Positions 17,490 through 25,961 of a stretch of 64,000 nt of DNA are shown one piece after another. The notes under the pieces are model-generated. The model was not told the DNA's origin, did not search any database, and saw only the letters and a program-made list of their open reading frames with translations. Each line of letters opens with the position of its first letter. Position 1 is the stretch's first letter. A program made the translations under genes and the position numbers. Origin of the DNA: VAZQ01 sp034669045 (lineage in GTDB: Bacteria > Pseudomonadota > Alphaproteobacteria > Rhizobiales > Xanthobacteraceae); contig JAXDOD010000190.1 in the NCBI GenBank assembly GCA_034669045.1, forward strand, positions 13,031 to 77,030, written 5' to 3'.

Positions 17490-18374
17490 TTATGGAGCAG
17501 GCTTCGATTTTTCTATTTTTTCAATTTCGTTACGAACAAAGCCGGCGAAATCCACCACATCTCTCGGAATGGTTTTTAGTGCTTCAACCATCTCCGCGTG
17601 GCTCAAGTTAGTGAAATCTATAGGGTGAACGGCGGCAACAGCGTTTTCTGGCTCTTCCAATTGGAAGAACACCAATGGCGTCCATTTGCCTTCGGCAAAT
17701 TCAATCGTACGGGATTTTCCGAAAAGGGAGAGGATCGTATCCAATTTCAGAACTAGAAGCTGCTTGTCAATTGTCACAACAAAATTGGATGTCGTCGGTT
17801 CAGTTTGTTTGGGAGGTGGCGGTGCGACAGGGATTGGCATCCCAAGCTTGAAGATGGCCGCGCTGAAATCATTCACGCCATAGATGTCCCTCAACACTCG
17901 AAACGCCATCCGGGCAACGTAAGCCAGATCGTCATTGCTCGCTATCTCTACCTTACGAGAGAAGTTTGGTGAGAAGCTTGGAGCCGCGAACCCGAATTCG
18001 CGCATCAACCGTATCTTCTTCTTTGGCGAAAGGATCGCTCCGATCTCCGGCACAGATTTGGCGGAGACCGCCTCACAAAACAGGTGCTTGGTGTAATTTG
18101 GGGCTTTGCATTGAAAATAGGCGGAACCGACTTCGAAAATGCAATACGCACTCTCTTCTATGATCTCATCTTTGCGGATTTCGTCGATTTGAATCAAATG
18201 CTGAGCTGCGGTTTCCAGCCAATTTTGTCCTACAGGTAACAGGTCATCGAGGGGTTTCTCACCGGGCCGCAGAGGCGCCGCTAAGATCGCTAAAGCGGAA
18301 GCTTTCAACTTTTCAAAAGTGTTGTCCCCGTGGAATACGAATCCTTCGTTCTCATTCTCCGGATTTTTACTCAT
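17490..18374 (-). CDS. Hypothetical protein, 294 aa
   Basis: I do not recognise this protein. It starts at ATG 18374. The first 30 residues are polar. Residues about 20-160 look alpha-helical, with a region rich in acidic and aromatic residues and several Cys (YCIFEVGSAYFQCKAP). A Pro-rich linker (PVAPPPPKQTEP, about 176-188) separates this from a C-terminal domain of about 100 residues (VVTIDKQLLVLKLDTILSLF, WTPLVFFQLEEPENAV) that ends in a Lys/Glu-rich helix. There is no signal peptide or membrane segment, so it is probably cytoplasmic. Codon use looks less GC-biased than in the catabolic genes to the right, as expected for an island gene. It may share an operon with the HD hydrolase upstream (spacing about 80 bases). 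Confidence 0.6.
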   Translation of the reverse strand: MSKNPENENEGFVFHGDNTFEKLKASALAILAAPLRPGEKPLDDLLPVGQNWLETAAQHLIQIDEIRKDEIIEESAYCIFEVGSAYFQCKAPNYTKHLFCEAVSAKSVPEIGAILSPKKKIRLMREFGFAAPSFSPNFSRKVEIASNDDLAYVARMAFRVLRDIYGVNDFSAAIFKLGMPIPVAPPPPKQTEPTTSNFVVTIDKQLLVLKLDTILSLFGKSRTIEFAEGKWTPLVFFQLEEPENAVAAVHPIDFTNLSHAEMVEALKTIPRDVVDFAGFVRNEIEKIEKSKPAP

Positions 18375-18455
18375 AGGCTGTCGTCCTCTCCAGGTAAACG
18401 AAACGGCAGCACCATGAAGATGCTTCTGCGCGTGGGTACGCCATCGTGTTGGAAG

Positions 18456-19076
18456 TTATGAATTTTCCTGATCAGTTGCGGCTATTGCCAGTGTTGGCCG
18501 CGATGGGGCTGAGAGCTGCTTAGTGCCGTTTTGTGAGCGGGCGGCCAATTCAGCACGGCCGGCGGCGAGCGTGAACTCGGCTCGCAGTGCGGCATCCACA
18601 TCAGGGCCCAGTGCGGCCACCACGGTTTTGGACCACGTTATGTATTCCAGCCGGCGTTCGACGGGCCAATCTGCAGGCGGGCTAACCGCGACTGAGTTCA
18701 TGTTAGAAATCTTGTCTGCGATCTTCAACAGTTTTGCCCGCGGTGTCTTGTCCGGTGCGGTCTCGATTTGCAGGCGTTTGCGCGCTGGTTTCGGCAAATC
18801 CTTGTCGTCGGAAACTTCCAACACCAGCGAGGCCACATCCTCTCCAAAGCTTTCCGCAATAACCTCTCGTGGGATCTTTTGGTCTTCGACCGAATCATGC
18901 AGTAGCGCAGCAATAACCAAGTTGGAATCGTTCCCCTCCGATGCTGTGGCGGCCATACTCGCCACCTCGAGCAAGTGATTGATATAGGGCTCAGCAGCCG
19001 CGCCCTTCCGTTTTTGTGTTGCGTGCCATCGCGCCGCAGTGTCGGCGGCTATTAGTACTGTGATCAATTGTTCCAT
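18456..19076 (-). CDS. HD-domain phosphohydrolase, SpoT/MESH1-like
   Basis: This 206-aa protein contains the HD hydrolase signature of the RelA/SpoT hydrolase family: WHATQKRKG...PYINHLLEVA (first metal His), AALLHDSVED (the HD pair plus ED motif) and KLLKIADKISNMN (Asp and Asn near the active site). It has no synthetase, TGS or ACT domain, so it resembles small alarmone hydrolases or MESH1 (ppGpp/NADPH-type phosphate removal). The C-terminal 45 residues are low-complexity. A second, shorter HD protein of the same type is encoded divergently at 19494. Substrate cannot be told from sequence. Confidence 0.8.
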   Translation of the reverse strand: MEQLITVLIAADTAARWHATQKRKGAAAEPYINHLLEVASMAATASEGNDSNLVIAALLHDSVEDQKIPREVIAESFGEDVASLVLEVSDDKDLPKPARKRLQIETAPDKTPRAKLLKIADKISNMNSVAVSPPADWPVERRLEYITWSKTVVAALGPDVDAALRAEFTLAAGRAELAARSQNGTKQLSAPSRPTLAIAATDQENS

Positions 19077-19493
19077 GTCTTTCCTTCGGTTGGGGTTGGT
19101 TCAATTCTGACCTCGCCCTTGTAAGGTGGCATGGCCTGCGAGGGTCGTATCACGTCGCGCAATCCGACTCCGTCCGACGCCAGTTCGCTAGAGCCGCGCC
19201 TTGGGGATGTGGTCGGGGTTGTTGTTGAGGCCGTGTTCTCGCTATTGGGGACACAAATTCTAGTAGAGTTGAAAAAGGAATTTTACTCATCAATATTCTC
19301 TAAATATGGGATTTGATGTGGGCTATTTCAAGAACGGCTCCAATGGTGCAGTGCACATGCTAGCACAAAGCACTCGGACGCGCCGAAAGGAAGCCTACAA
19401 GGATGACCTACACGGAATGCAGCGCTTGGCAAAAGGTGATCGGCTCGAATGCCATTCGACTTTTCGCAATTAAATAATATGGAAGGAAATTGT
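19077..19493. other. Divergent intergenic region between two HD hydrolase genes
   Basis: About 417 bases hold the two divergent starts. A weak plus-strand ORF (19131-19316, 61 aa) has no recognisable ribosome binding site or homology and is probably spurious. The part from 19300 to 19490 is relatively AT-rich (for example TTAAATAATAT just before the downstream Shine-Dalgarno), which fits a promoter for the rightward gene. No clear operator was seen. Confidence 0.4.
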
Positions 19494-19922
19494 ATGGCCA
19501 CCCTGACACGAGCCATTGAGATAGCGACCACCGCTCTCTCCGGCGTGACCGACAAGGCCAGTGCACCCTACATCGACCATCCCTTGAGGGTTATGGCTAC
19601 GGTCGAGGGCGAGGAAGCCAAGATCGTCGCTGTGCTCCATGACATAATCGAGGACTGCAACCCGCCCTGGTCGGCCGAGAAGATAAAAGCCGAAGGCTTC
19701 TCAAATGCCGTGATGGCCGGGCTCGATGCAGTGACCAGGCGGGAGGGCGAGGACTACAATTCCTTCGTTCTGCGGGCGTGCGCCAATCCGAATGGGAGAA
19801 AGGTCAAGATCGCCGACCTCACCGACAACATGGATTTAAGCAGGATCTCCAACCCAACGCCCAGGGATCATGCGAGGACCGAAAAATATAGGGCTGCGTT
19901 GATGATGATCGCCGCGCTATGA
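19494..19922 (+). CDS. Small HD-domain protein, SpoT hydrolase-like
   Basis: The start ATG 19494 is preceded by GGAAGGAAA at 19481-19489, so I prefer it to the longer frame from 19449. The 142-residue protein is a compact HD hydrolase: PYIDHPLRVM (metal His), IVAVLHDIIEDC (HD plus ED) and KIADLTDNMDL (Asp/Asn), the same three blocks as in the divergent neighbour. It is one of the small RelA/SpoT-like HD proteins often labelled GTP pyrophosphokinase, although only the hydrolase fold is present. The pair of related hydrolases in divergent arrangement hints at a shared role in nucleotide turnover in the island. Confidence 0.8.
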   Translation: MATLTRAIEIATTALSGVTDKASAPYIDHPLRVMATVEGEEAKIVAVLHDIIEDCNPPWSAEKIKAEGFSNAVMAGLDAVTRREGEDYNSFVLRACANPNGRKVKIADLTDNMDLSRISNPTPRDHARTEKYRAALMMIAAL

Positions 19923-20078
19923 GAGGTCAACGAATCCTACGACGGTCGCGTCCTTCGGCTGACCCGCTGTCGCCGGGCCCGCGCGCTCGACCGCGTCCCA
20001 GATCATGCCCGCCTTCGTGCCGTGTGCTCCCTGGCGCTCGCTAAATCGCCGATCAAAATGAAAACGGAAATTGCATTG

Positions 20079-21536
20079 TTAACCCGAGAAATTTCGGTTC
20101 ATTTCAACTCCCCCAACAAACGCCTTACCTCCTGATCCCGCTGGCATTTCGCCGTCGAGGAAATTCCGTTGAGAAGCCCAGTTCAGGAATTGCGAAACGC
20201 TGTCGACCTGGCCGTCGTGTTGCCCGTATGGAAATGCGAGCAATTCAAGCATGAACGTGGCGAGCCAGTGGGCTTCGCGTGGGAGGTAGACGTGCCCTGC
20301 CTCAATCTTGGCTGACTGGGCCACCATGCGATCGGGCTTGCTGCCCTCCGGTTTTCGACCAAGCGGGCGCGGCATGCCCTGCGGCAGCTCGCGCCGGAGG
20401 TCCTGCAGAAGCGCCATGCCGGGACCGGCATTCTCGATCAGGATGGTTTCGGCGCCGTGCTCCCCCGCGAGACTGGCAACTTTACGGCGAAGGGAAGGGT
20501 ATTCGAGGCGAGCGCGGAATACGTCGACCAGATAGTAATCCGCTTTGATCATCTGCCATGTCGTGCAGACGGAATAGTCATTGGTATCGCCGGTCATCAT
20601 GGCGACGTCCCAGCTCTGCACGATGCGATTATTGGAATGCTTGGGTCGATCGTCATAAAATTGAAACCAGTCTCGCCGGACGAGATTGCCTTCGAGCGGA
20701 ATGGGCCGTTGCTGAAACTGGGCAGAGAACATCAGGCTGCCGACCTCGGCGCTGATGCGGCGGAGAGCATCTTTGCTCTCGCGCTCCGGATGCAGGATGT
20801 CTCCGACCCTTCTCGTCATAACCTTGCCGCGGCCCAGTGGGATGACGGTGTCTTCGATGGCAATCGCCGGCAGGTCGAGGTGCTCCCAGCCACCTTGATC
20901 GAGCAGGTGACCGGCAAGATCGTTTTCGTGCAGGCGCTGCATGACCACTACGATGGGGCCATGCTCCTTGTCGTTGAGGCGCGACACCAGTGTGCCGGCA
21001 TACCAGTCGATCACCCGCTTGCGGGCTACTTCTGATGTTGCCTCCTCGGCTTTGACCGGATCGTCGACGATGATGAGGTCTGCTCCGCGCCCGGTGAGGG
21101 TGCCGCCGACCGAGGTGGCGTAGCGGCCTCCGCCGGCGGTCGTGACCAGCTCAGATCCGCTATCCCTTGCGGGGCGCATGGCCGGGAAGAGGGCCCGATA
21201 CCAAGGCGCATCGATGATCATGCGGAACTGCCGATGCAGTTCGGCCGCCAACTCGTTGGCATAGCTCACAACGATGATCCGCCGGCTCGGATCCTTGCCA
21301 AGCAGCCAGGCAACATACGACACCGACACGGAGATCGATTTCAGGGAGCGCGGCGGCTGGTTAATCAGAAGACGTGACATGTCGCCGGCTTGAACTCGCA
21401 TCAACTGGTGGACGATGGCGTCGATATGCCAGTTCGGCGAATAGGGTGTACCCGGCAATATGGTTTGGAAACACTTCCGTACAAAGTAACGCAGGTCGCT
21501 CCGCAGGAGGGCCGCCAAAGCGGCATGCTGGTTCAT
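20079..21536 (-). CDS. Phage-type terminase large subunit (TerL)
   Basis: The 485-aa protein has the two-domain layout of TerL: an N-terminal ATPase with an atypical Walker A (NQPPRSLKS, about 59-67) and Walker B LIIVDDP, then a C-terminal RNase H-like nuclease beginning at SWDVAMMTGDTNDYS, with ILIENAGPG and a late Asp in DGQVDSVSQF. Length is normal for the family. It starts at ATG 21536, overlapping the DUF5681 stop by 4 bases (ATGA), so it is translated from the same transcript as that gene and the ParB-methyltransferase. No portal, capsid or tail gene follows; the gene is the last of a three-gene packaging-like module, probably a prophage or gene-transfer remnant. Confidence 0.9.
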   Translation of the reverse strand: MNQHAALAALLRSDLRYFVRKCFQTILPGTPYSPNWHIDAIVHQLMRVQAGDMSRLLINQPPRSLKSISVSVSYVAWLLGKDPSRRIIVVSYANELAAELHRQFRMIIDAPWYRALFPAMRPARDSGSELVTTAGGGRYATSVGGTLTGRGADLIIVDDPVKAEEATSEVARKRVIDWYAGTLVSRLNDKEHGPIVVVMQRLHENDLAGHLLDQGGWEHLDLPAIAIEDTVIPLGRGKVMTRRVGDILHPERESKDALRRISAEVGSLMFSAQFQQRPIPLEGNLVRRDWFQFYDDRPKHSNNRIVQSWDVAMMTGDTNDYSVCTTWQMIKADYYLVDVFRARLEYPSLRRKVASLAGEHGAETILIENAGPGMALLQDLRRELPQGMPRPLGRKPEGSKPDRMVAQSAKIEAGHVYLPREAHWLATFMLELLAFPYGQHDGQVDSVSQFLNWASQRNFLDGEMPAGSGGKAFVGGVEMNRNFSG

Positions 21537-22021
21537 TTGGGAGGCTTCTTGCCTGAGCCGGCGTCGGGTTTCAGAGCGGGATCGGCATCGGACGGAGCAG
21601 TTGCCGGGGTCATCGCGGCGGCGGCGACCTCCGCCTCATAGGCGGCGAGAATGGCTTGGTCGTCGGCGGTCAGCCCCTGCGTTGGACCGAACTCGACGGG
21701 GTCGCTGTTGTATCGCAATGCCAGCTCAAGGATTCGGGTGAGCGCGCGCGTGTCGCCGCGGAGAGCCTTCTCCTTCACCACCAGAAGAGCAGCCGCCTGC
21801 GTTGACCTCGTCCTCCAGCGGCCACCCTCCTTCACCCTGACCGGGCTCTTCAGGGTGCGCAGCACGTCGGTCTTGAGGTTGCGCACGCCTTTGCGGCGCC
21901 CGGCGGGGTAGCCGGATTGCCCCGGTCGGAACTGACTGTGCGTCGGAGGCCGGCAATAGCCGATCTCGTAGCTGCCACCGTCGCCCTCCTTTTTCGGTCC
22001 CGTGAACTTCCCTCTACGCAT
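21533..22021 (-). CDS. DUF5681-domain protein (phage small-terminase-like context)
   Basis: I chose ATG 22021, which overlaps the stop of the upstream ParB-methyltransferase by 8 bases, giving 162 residues; a longer frame to 22093 would overlap much more. Residues about 30-50 carry the hallmark FRPGQSGYPAGRRKGV of DUF5681 proteins, a basic Gly-rich motif. The rest is helical and ends in an Ala/Pro-rich tail. In many alphaproteobacterial prophages such proteins sit directly before TerL, which suggests a small-terminase or DNA-binding role; this is context-based inference. Confidence 0.8.
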   Translation of the reverse strand: MRRGKFTGPKKEGDGGSYEIGYCRPPTHSQFRPGQSGYPAGRRKGVRNLKTDVLRTLKSPVRVKEGGRWRTRSTQAAALLVVKEKALRGDTRALTRILELALRYNSDPVEFGPTQGLTADDQAILAAYEAEVAAAAMTPATAPSDADPALKPDAGSGKKPPK

Positions 22022-23378
22022 CTGATCCGCCCTTGTCGACGTCGGTGGCCGCGATGTTGTCGAGCCGTACAAATGGCTGACTGCTCTCCGCATGAAGCGC
22101 GGTGCCGCCGGTCAGCCGCTGCCAACGCTCGATGCTGATGTCGACGAACCTCGGATCGAGCTCGATCACACGCGCGCGGCGACCGGTCCGTTCCGCCGCA
22201 ATCAGGGTCGTCCCGGTGCCGCCGAAGGGATCAAGGATCAGGCCGCCACGGTTGGAGCAGTCACGGATTGCGTCCGCGATCATGGCCACCGGCTTGACGG
22301 TTGGATGGAGAGAAAGCTTGCTCTTCTTGGTCCCATTCAATGCGTTCTGGCCGACATAGTCCCAGACATTGGCGCGGTGCCGGCCCCACTTCCCGAGCGC
22401 CACATTGTTGATGTGGGGCTTCCTGCCGACCTTGAATACGAAAATGAGCTCGTGCTTGGATCGATAGAGCGACCCCATGCCGGCGTTGCTCTTGTTCCAG
22501 ACGCAGAGGTTCTTGAGCTCGCTGTAGACCTCGTCGCCGGCGGCAATCAGTTCCCGCTGGTGCCGCCAGTCCATGCAGACAAAATGGATGGCGCCGTTGA
22601 TCGATCGGCTCGCCGCATGGCCAAGCGAGGTCTTCAGGAAGGTTTGGAACTCGGCCGAGGAGAGCTCACCCGATGCCATGGCAAAATCATCATGCTTGAC
22701 TGCCCCCAACCCGGAGACGTGACCCTCGATCGGCACGTTGTAGGGTGGGTCGGCAAACATCATCTCGGCTTTGTCGGCCCCTAGCACCTGGGCATAGCTT
22801 TCGGGCCGCAAGGCGTCGCCACAGATCAGGCGATGGTCGCCGAGAATCCATTGGTCGCCCAGGCGGCTGACCGGCATGATCTCGGTATCGATCTTCGGCA
22901 GGTCGTCTTCTTGATCGAGGCCGTCGCGGTCCAGAAGGCCGTCTATCTCACCGACCTCAAATCCACTGGCTTGGAGCTCGACCGCGGGGTCGAGCTCCAG
23001 GAGGTCGGAGAACTCAAGCGAGAGGGCCTCGCAGTCCCATGCGGCATCATCAGCCAGCCGGTTGAGGGCAAGGCGCAGCATCCGCAGGTCGGCATCGGAT
23101 AGGTCCGTCAAGCTGACGGCCGGCACCTCGGTGAGCCCAAGTCGCCGCGCCGCCAGCACCAACCCCCAGCCCGCAACGACCCGCCCCTGGGAGTCGATCA
23201 GGATCGGCAGGACGAAGCCAAACCGATTGAGGCTCTCAGCGAGCTTGTGAACCTGGTGTGCCGAGTGCTTGCGCGTTGCTCGCCCCAAGGGCTTGCACCC
23301 CGCGACAGGCACCAGCTGGGGCACCAAGTCGCGAGAAAGGGGGTAGCCGTTTCCGCGACGTTCAATCAGCCGCGCCAT
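22014..23378 (-). CDS. ParB-like domain fused to a DNA methyltransferase
   Basis: ATG 23378 follows a good Shine-Dalgarno (GGAGGTGAGA), so I prefer it to the upstream in-frame start at 23444. The 454-aa protein has an N-terminal ParB/Srx-type domain (about 20-110, with GRVVAGWGLVLAARRLG) and a C-terminal N6-adenine/N4-cytosine methyltransferase. The latter has motif IV DPPYNVP (about 205) before motif I DPFGGTGTTLIAAE (about 390), the order of CcrM-like beta-class enzymes. Such fusions are common phage and island genes in alphaproteobacteria and modify specific DNA sites, perhaps protecting phage DNA or marking pac sites. It leads the three-gene cluster with DUF5681 and TerL. Confidence 0.9.
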   Translation of the reverse strand: MARLIERRGNGYPLSRDLVPQLVPVAGCKPLGRATRKHSAHQVHKLAESLNRFGFVLPILIDSQGRVVAGWGLVLAARRLGLTEVPAVSLTDLSDADLRMLRLALNRLADDAAWDCEALSLEFSDLLELDPAVELQASGFEVGEIDGLLDRDGLDQEDDLPKIDTEIMPVSRLGDQWILGDHRLICGDALRPESYAQVLGADKAEMMFADPPYNVPIEGHVSGLGAVKHDDFAMASGELSSAEFQTFLKTSLGHAASRSINGAIHFVCMDWRHQRELIAAGDEVYSELKNLCVWNKSNAGMGSLYRSKHELIFVFKVGRKPHINNVALGKWGRHRANVWDYVGQNALNGTKKSKLSLHPTVKPVAMIADAIRDCSNRGGLILDPFGGTGTTLIAAERTGRRARVIELDPRFVDISIERWQRLTGGTALHAESSQPFVRLDNIAATDVDKGGSDA

Positions 23379-23505
23379 TCTCACCTCCGGCACGTGGCGA
23401 GGCGGCGGTTCCACGGCATCCGCATGCCTGGCCAAACGATGCACTGACTTAGAGCAGGGGAGGCGGGACCTGCACGCGGCAACTACCGCAAATGCAGCAT
23501 CTGCG

Positions 23506-24108
23506 CTATTTGCGCCGGCCGGCGGCCCTCAAAATGGTGTCGTCGTGAACGTCAAGCAGCTTCAGATCCTTGAGTTTGTCACGGACCCGACCACAAAATT
23601 GCTTGTTCGGGAGGGCAGCCTGGTCCGGTGGCCCATCTGGATAAAGCTCATCGATCGCGCGTTTCGCGCGGTCAAAACTCGGCCGACCTTTTGGCGTTCG
23701 CTGCTTTGCACCAGAGGACGGGTGTTTGGCGTCCCCTCGTCGTGCTCGGGGGGCACACAAAACACTCGTGATGTCGGTCCTGGAAAGTTTAATCCACTCC
23801 AGGGTCCAGGGACCGGGCAGGCGGTGACTCCCCTGACGAACTGTCCACGGCTTACGCGGCCGCGACTGCTCCCAGTCCAGATCCTTCGGTCTGATCGGCG
23901 TCCGTATGGCAAACGCCGCTCCTTCAAGAACATCTTTCGAAGTCATATGCCGGTTGGCGTGCTCCTTCAGCCGGCCCCAAAACCCTATGAGACCGTCAGC
24001 AAGAGCTTGGCAGATATCGGCTTGCGCCTCCTCCTTCGGGCACCCGGTCGCGTCCATGACGCGTCGAACTGCTTCGTTCAGACATTCCCAAACTGAATCG
24101 TAGGTCAT
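23506..24108 (-). CDS. Hypothetical island protein, 200 aa
   Basis: The frame starts at ATG 24108. The first 50 residues are helical (WECLNEAVRRVMDATG and a DICQALADG segment). The middle is basic and Arg/Trp-rich. The last 60 residues (FDRAKRAIDELYPDGPPDQ through DDTILRAAGRRK) form a short conserved-looking domain that I have seen at the C-terminus of many rhizobial island proteins, where it resembles a small helical DNA-binding module. No enzymatic motif is present. It lies upstream of the ParB-methyltransferase cluster on the same strand, 127 bases away, and may be part of the same prophage-like unit. Confidence 0.65.
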   Translation of the reverse strand: MTYDSVWECLNEAVRRVMDATGCPKEEAQADICQALADGLIGFWGRLKEHANRHMTSKDVLEGAAFAIRTPIRPKDLDWEQSRPRKPWTVRQGSHRLPGPWTLEWIKLSRTDITSVLCAPRARRGDAKHPSSGAKQRTPKGRPSFDRAKRAIDELYPDGPPDQAALPNKQFCGRVRDKLKDLKLLDVHDDTILRAAGRRK

Positions 24109-24518
24109 GAAACACCACTCGGTTGGTCGTGCCCCACGCGTTGGCGAGCCCCATGTCTTGCTGTCGCACAGGCCTGACCGATCGGGCGGGCGCGCCGAAT
24201 AGGAATGCTATCGCACGCCGGTCGTACGAGGTACGGCCGTCGATTGCGGTGCCAACAATGGGTGCTGGGCTGCGAGCAACAACGCTACGCGAGAGCAGCG
24301 ACCAATGCCGGGACATCCCCGCATTCTCGTTGCCCTGCACCAGTGATCTTGTTGCTATTTCTTGCGCCTGGGAGGGTGCCATCTTTTATAGGCTTCGACG
24401 AAGTTGTTCAAGTCCGGGCGGTAGGCCTCATCCGCGATGGCCCAGACATTCAGATCCATGGAAACTCTCGGCTGCGACAAGATTCCCCGGTGGCGACAAG
24501 TTCGCTGATCGTGCCTCC

Positions 24519-24674
24519 AATTCCCTGCACTGAAGGCAAGAATTCCCTGTTCCCCTGGGTAGGGAATTTGCTCGGAAACCCCCGTGTTTGCTCGTGCCTG
24601 ACTATGCAGACAGGCCAAACACCGGCAAATCGCGAAAAATTCCCTGCAGATTGCCGTGGATCAGGGAATTTGGC
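24519..24674. repeat. Cluster of five AATTCCCTG/CAGGGAATT motifs forming two hairpins
   Basis: Direct copies of AATTCCCTG occur at 24519-24527, 24541-24549 and about 24638-24647. Inverted copies occur at about 24561-24568 (AGGGAATT) and 24663-24671 (CAGGGAATT). The second and third of these positions can pair into one hairpin (8-base stem, 12-base loop). The last two pair into another (perfect 9-base stem, 15-base loop). The spacing is irregular, so this is not a CRISPR array. Confidence 0.7.
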
Positions 24675-24758
24675 CATGGAGACCAGTTCGATCACGACTG
24701 CGTCCACCACCAATCCTTTCAACAGGTTAGGTCGGATTGCCGGAGAACGGCGCAGGAA

Positions 24759-24795
24759 CGTGAGACTTGGCGTGAGACTTCCGAAGTCTCACGCC
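24759..24795. repeat. Perfect 13-bp inverted repeat with an extra direct half-copy
   Basis: Bases 24769-24781 (GGCGTGAGACTTC) are the exact reverse complement of 24783-24795, with one central base. An additional direct copy of CGTGAGACTT lies immediately before, at 24759-24768. This is too symmetrical to be chance. It could be a regulator or recombinase binding site, or a terminator-like hairpin without a T-run, about 130 bases before the gene at 24925. Confidence 0.7.
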
Positions 24796-24924
24796 GGTTG
24801 ACGCCTTGCCAGGGCGCCAGCGGTACAACGAGCCGCGACGGATTACGCTCGCGCCTATCGCCGGCAGCGGCTACCGTCGGCAAGCGGGGATGCGTTTCTG
24901 CCATCCCGCAGCAAAGGCAACGCA

Positions 24925-25716
24925 ATGAACCGTCTTCCCCTCATCCTGGCCGTCCTGCTGGTGTCGGCGACTGTCGGCCGGGCGCAGCCGATTGCGGACC
25001 CACGGGTCGCCGATCTTGCGCAAACAGGCAAAGTTCGTGTCGGATTGTTTCCACCTCAGTATACCAAAGACCCGACGACGGGAGCGCTCAAGCTTGTCTG
25101 GGCGGAGATCGCGCGGGCGTTCGCGGCGCGTGTCGGGGTTCAGCTTGTTCTGGTGGAAAGGCCTACTCCGCCGGAAGCCATCGCCTGCCTCAAGACGCAG
25201 GCATGCGACCTGTTGTTTCTGCCGTTCGATGATCGGGCCGCCAGCGTCGGCGATTTCTCGAATCCGATTTTTCAATTCGACTACACATTGCTGGTGCCCG
25301 CCGGTTCGCCGGTGCGCAGCGTCGCCGATGCGGACCGTCCCGGCGTTCGGATCGCGGCCGTGCGCAACCATGCCTCGACCGTGACATTGAGCGGATTATT
25401 GAAGCAGGCCGAACTCGTCTACGCAGAAACGCCCGAGCCTACCTTTGACCTTCTGCGCGCCGGAACGACCCATCTGATGGCATCGACCCGCAACGCACTG
25501 TTGCAGTTCTCGGATCAGTTGCCCGGATCACGGGTTTTGGAGGACCGTTACGGGGCGAACATCAACCGGATGGTGGTTCCCAAGGGCAAGGCAGGATGGC
25601 TCGCCTATGTGACCGAGTTCGTCGAGGAGGCGAAGGCTTCGGGCCTGGTGCAGAAGGCCATCGACCGCGCCGGCCCGCGCGGGGTCACGGTCGCTACGCC
25701 GGGAGACTCAAAATAG
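24925..25716 (+). CDS. Periplasmic amino-acid-type substrate-binding protein (SBP family 3)
   Basis: This 263-aa protein starts at ATG 24925 with a signal peptide (RLPLILAVLLVSATVGRAQ, cleavage after about residue 20). The mature part follows the family 3 pattern: KVRVGLFPPQYTKD at the start of lobe 1, a CDLLFLPFDDR segment around the ligand pocket, and a hinge region ending in a Lys-rich tail. It binds a small polar ligand in the periplasm for an ABC transporter, but no permease or ATPase genes are adjacent, so it may be an orphan or a sensor. A terminator-like hairpin follows at 25962. Confidence 0.75.
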   Translation: MNRLPLILAVLLVSATVGRAQPIADPRVADLAQTGKVRVGLFPPQYTKDPTTGALKLVWAEIARAFAARVGVQLVLVERPTPPEAIACLKTQACDLLFLPFDDRAASVGDFSNPIFQFDYTLLVPAGSPVRSVADADRPGVRIAAVRNHASTVTLSGLLKQAELVYAETPEPTFDLLRAGTTHLMASTRNALLQFSDQLPGSRVLEDRYGANINRMVVPKGKAGWLAYVTEFVEEAKASGLVQKAIDRAGPRGVTVATPGDSK

Positions 25717-25961
25717 CCGCTCCATGGCGCGGCCCGCCCGGCAGCCGCTCCGGCCGATACCAGCGAACAGACCATTTTACGGAACAGACCAAATTTTGGC
25801 GGCGGTCGTGGTGCGGCTGCCAGTCAAATCAATAGCTTAGGACGCATCAGGAAATCCGTTCGGCAGCGAGAATTTTTCTGGAACGAATCCAGGAGAGCCA
25901 CGTTGAGTCCACGCTGGACCGTCCCCCATCCCCCCCGGTGCAAGGTCCGGCTCGTAGCGTC

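Larger units (their letters stand above)
24109..24924. other. Repeat-rich region without an intact gene
   Basis: About 800 bases lie between the phage-like module and the first gene of the catabolic part. A minus-strand frame ending at 24355 has a plausible end (MDLNVWAIADEAYRP and a basic tail PPRRKK), possibly a remnant. The remaining ORFs look spurious. The region holds five copies of an AATTCCCT-type motif and a perfect 27-base palindrome, described separately. It may mark the border of the mobile region. Confidence 0.5.

Noticed and set aside
24519..24674. Possible CRISPR array
   Set aside because: Repeats are only 8-9 bases, irregularly spaced and partly inverted; no cas genes are nearby.
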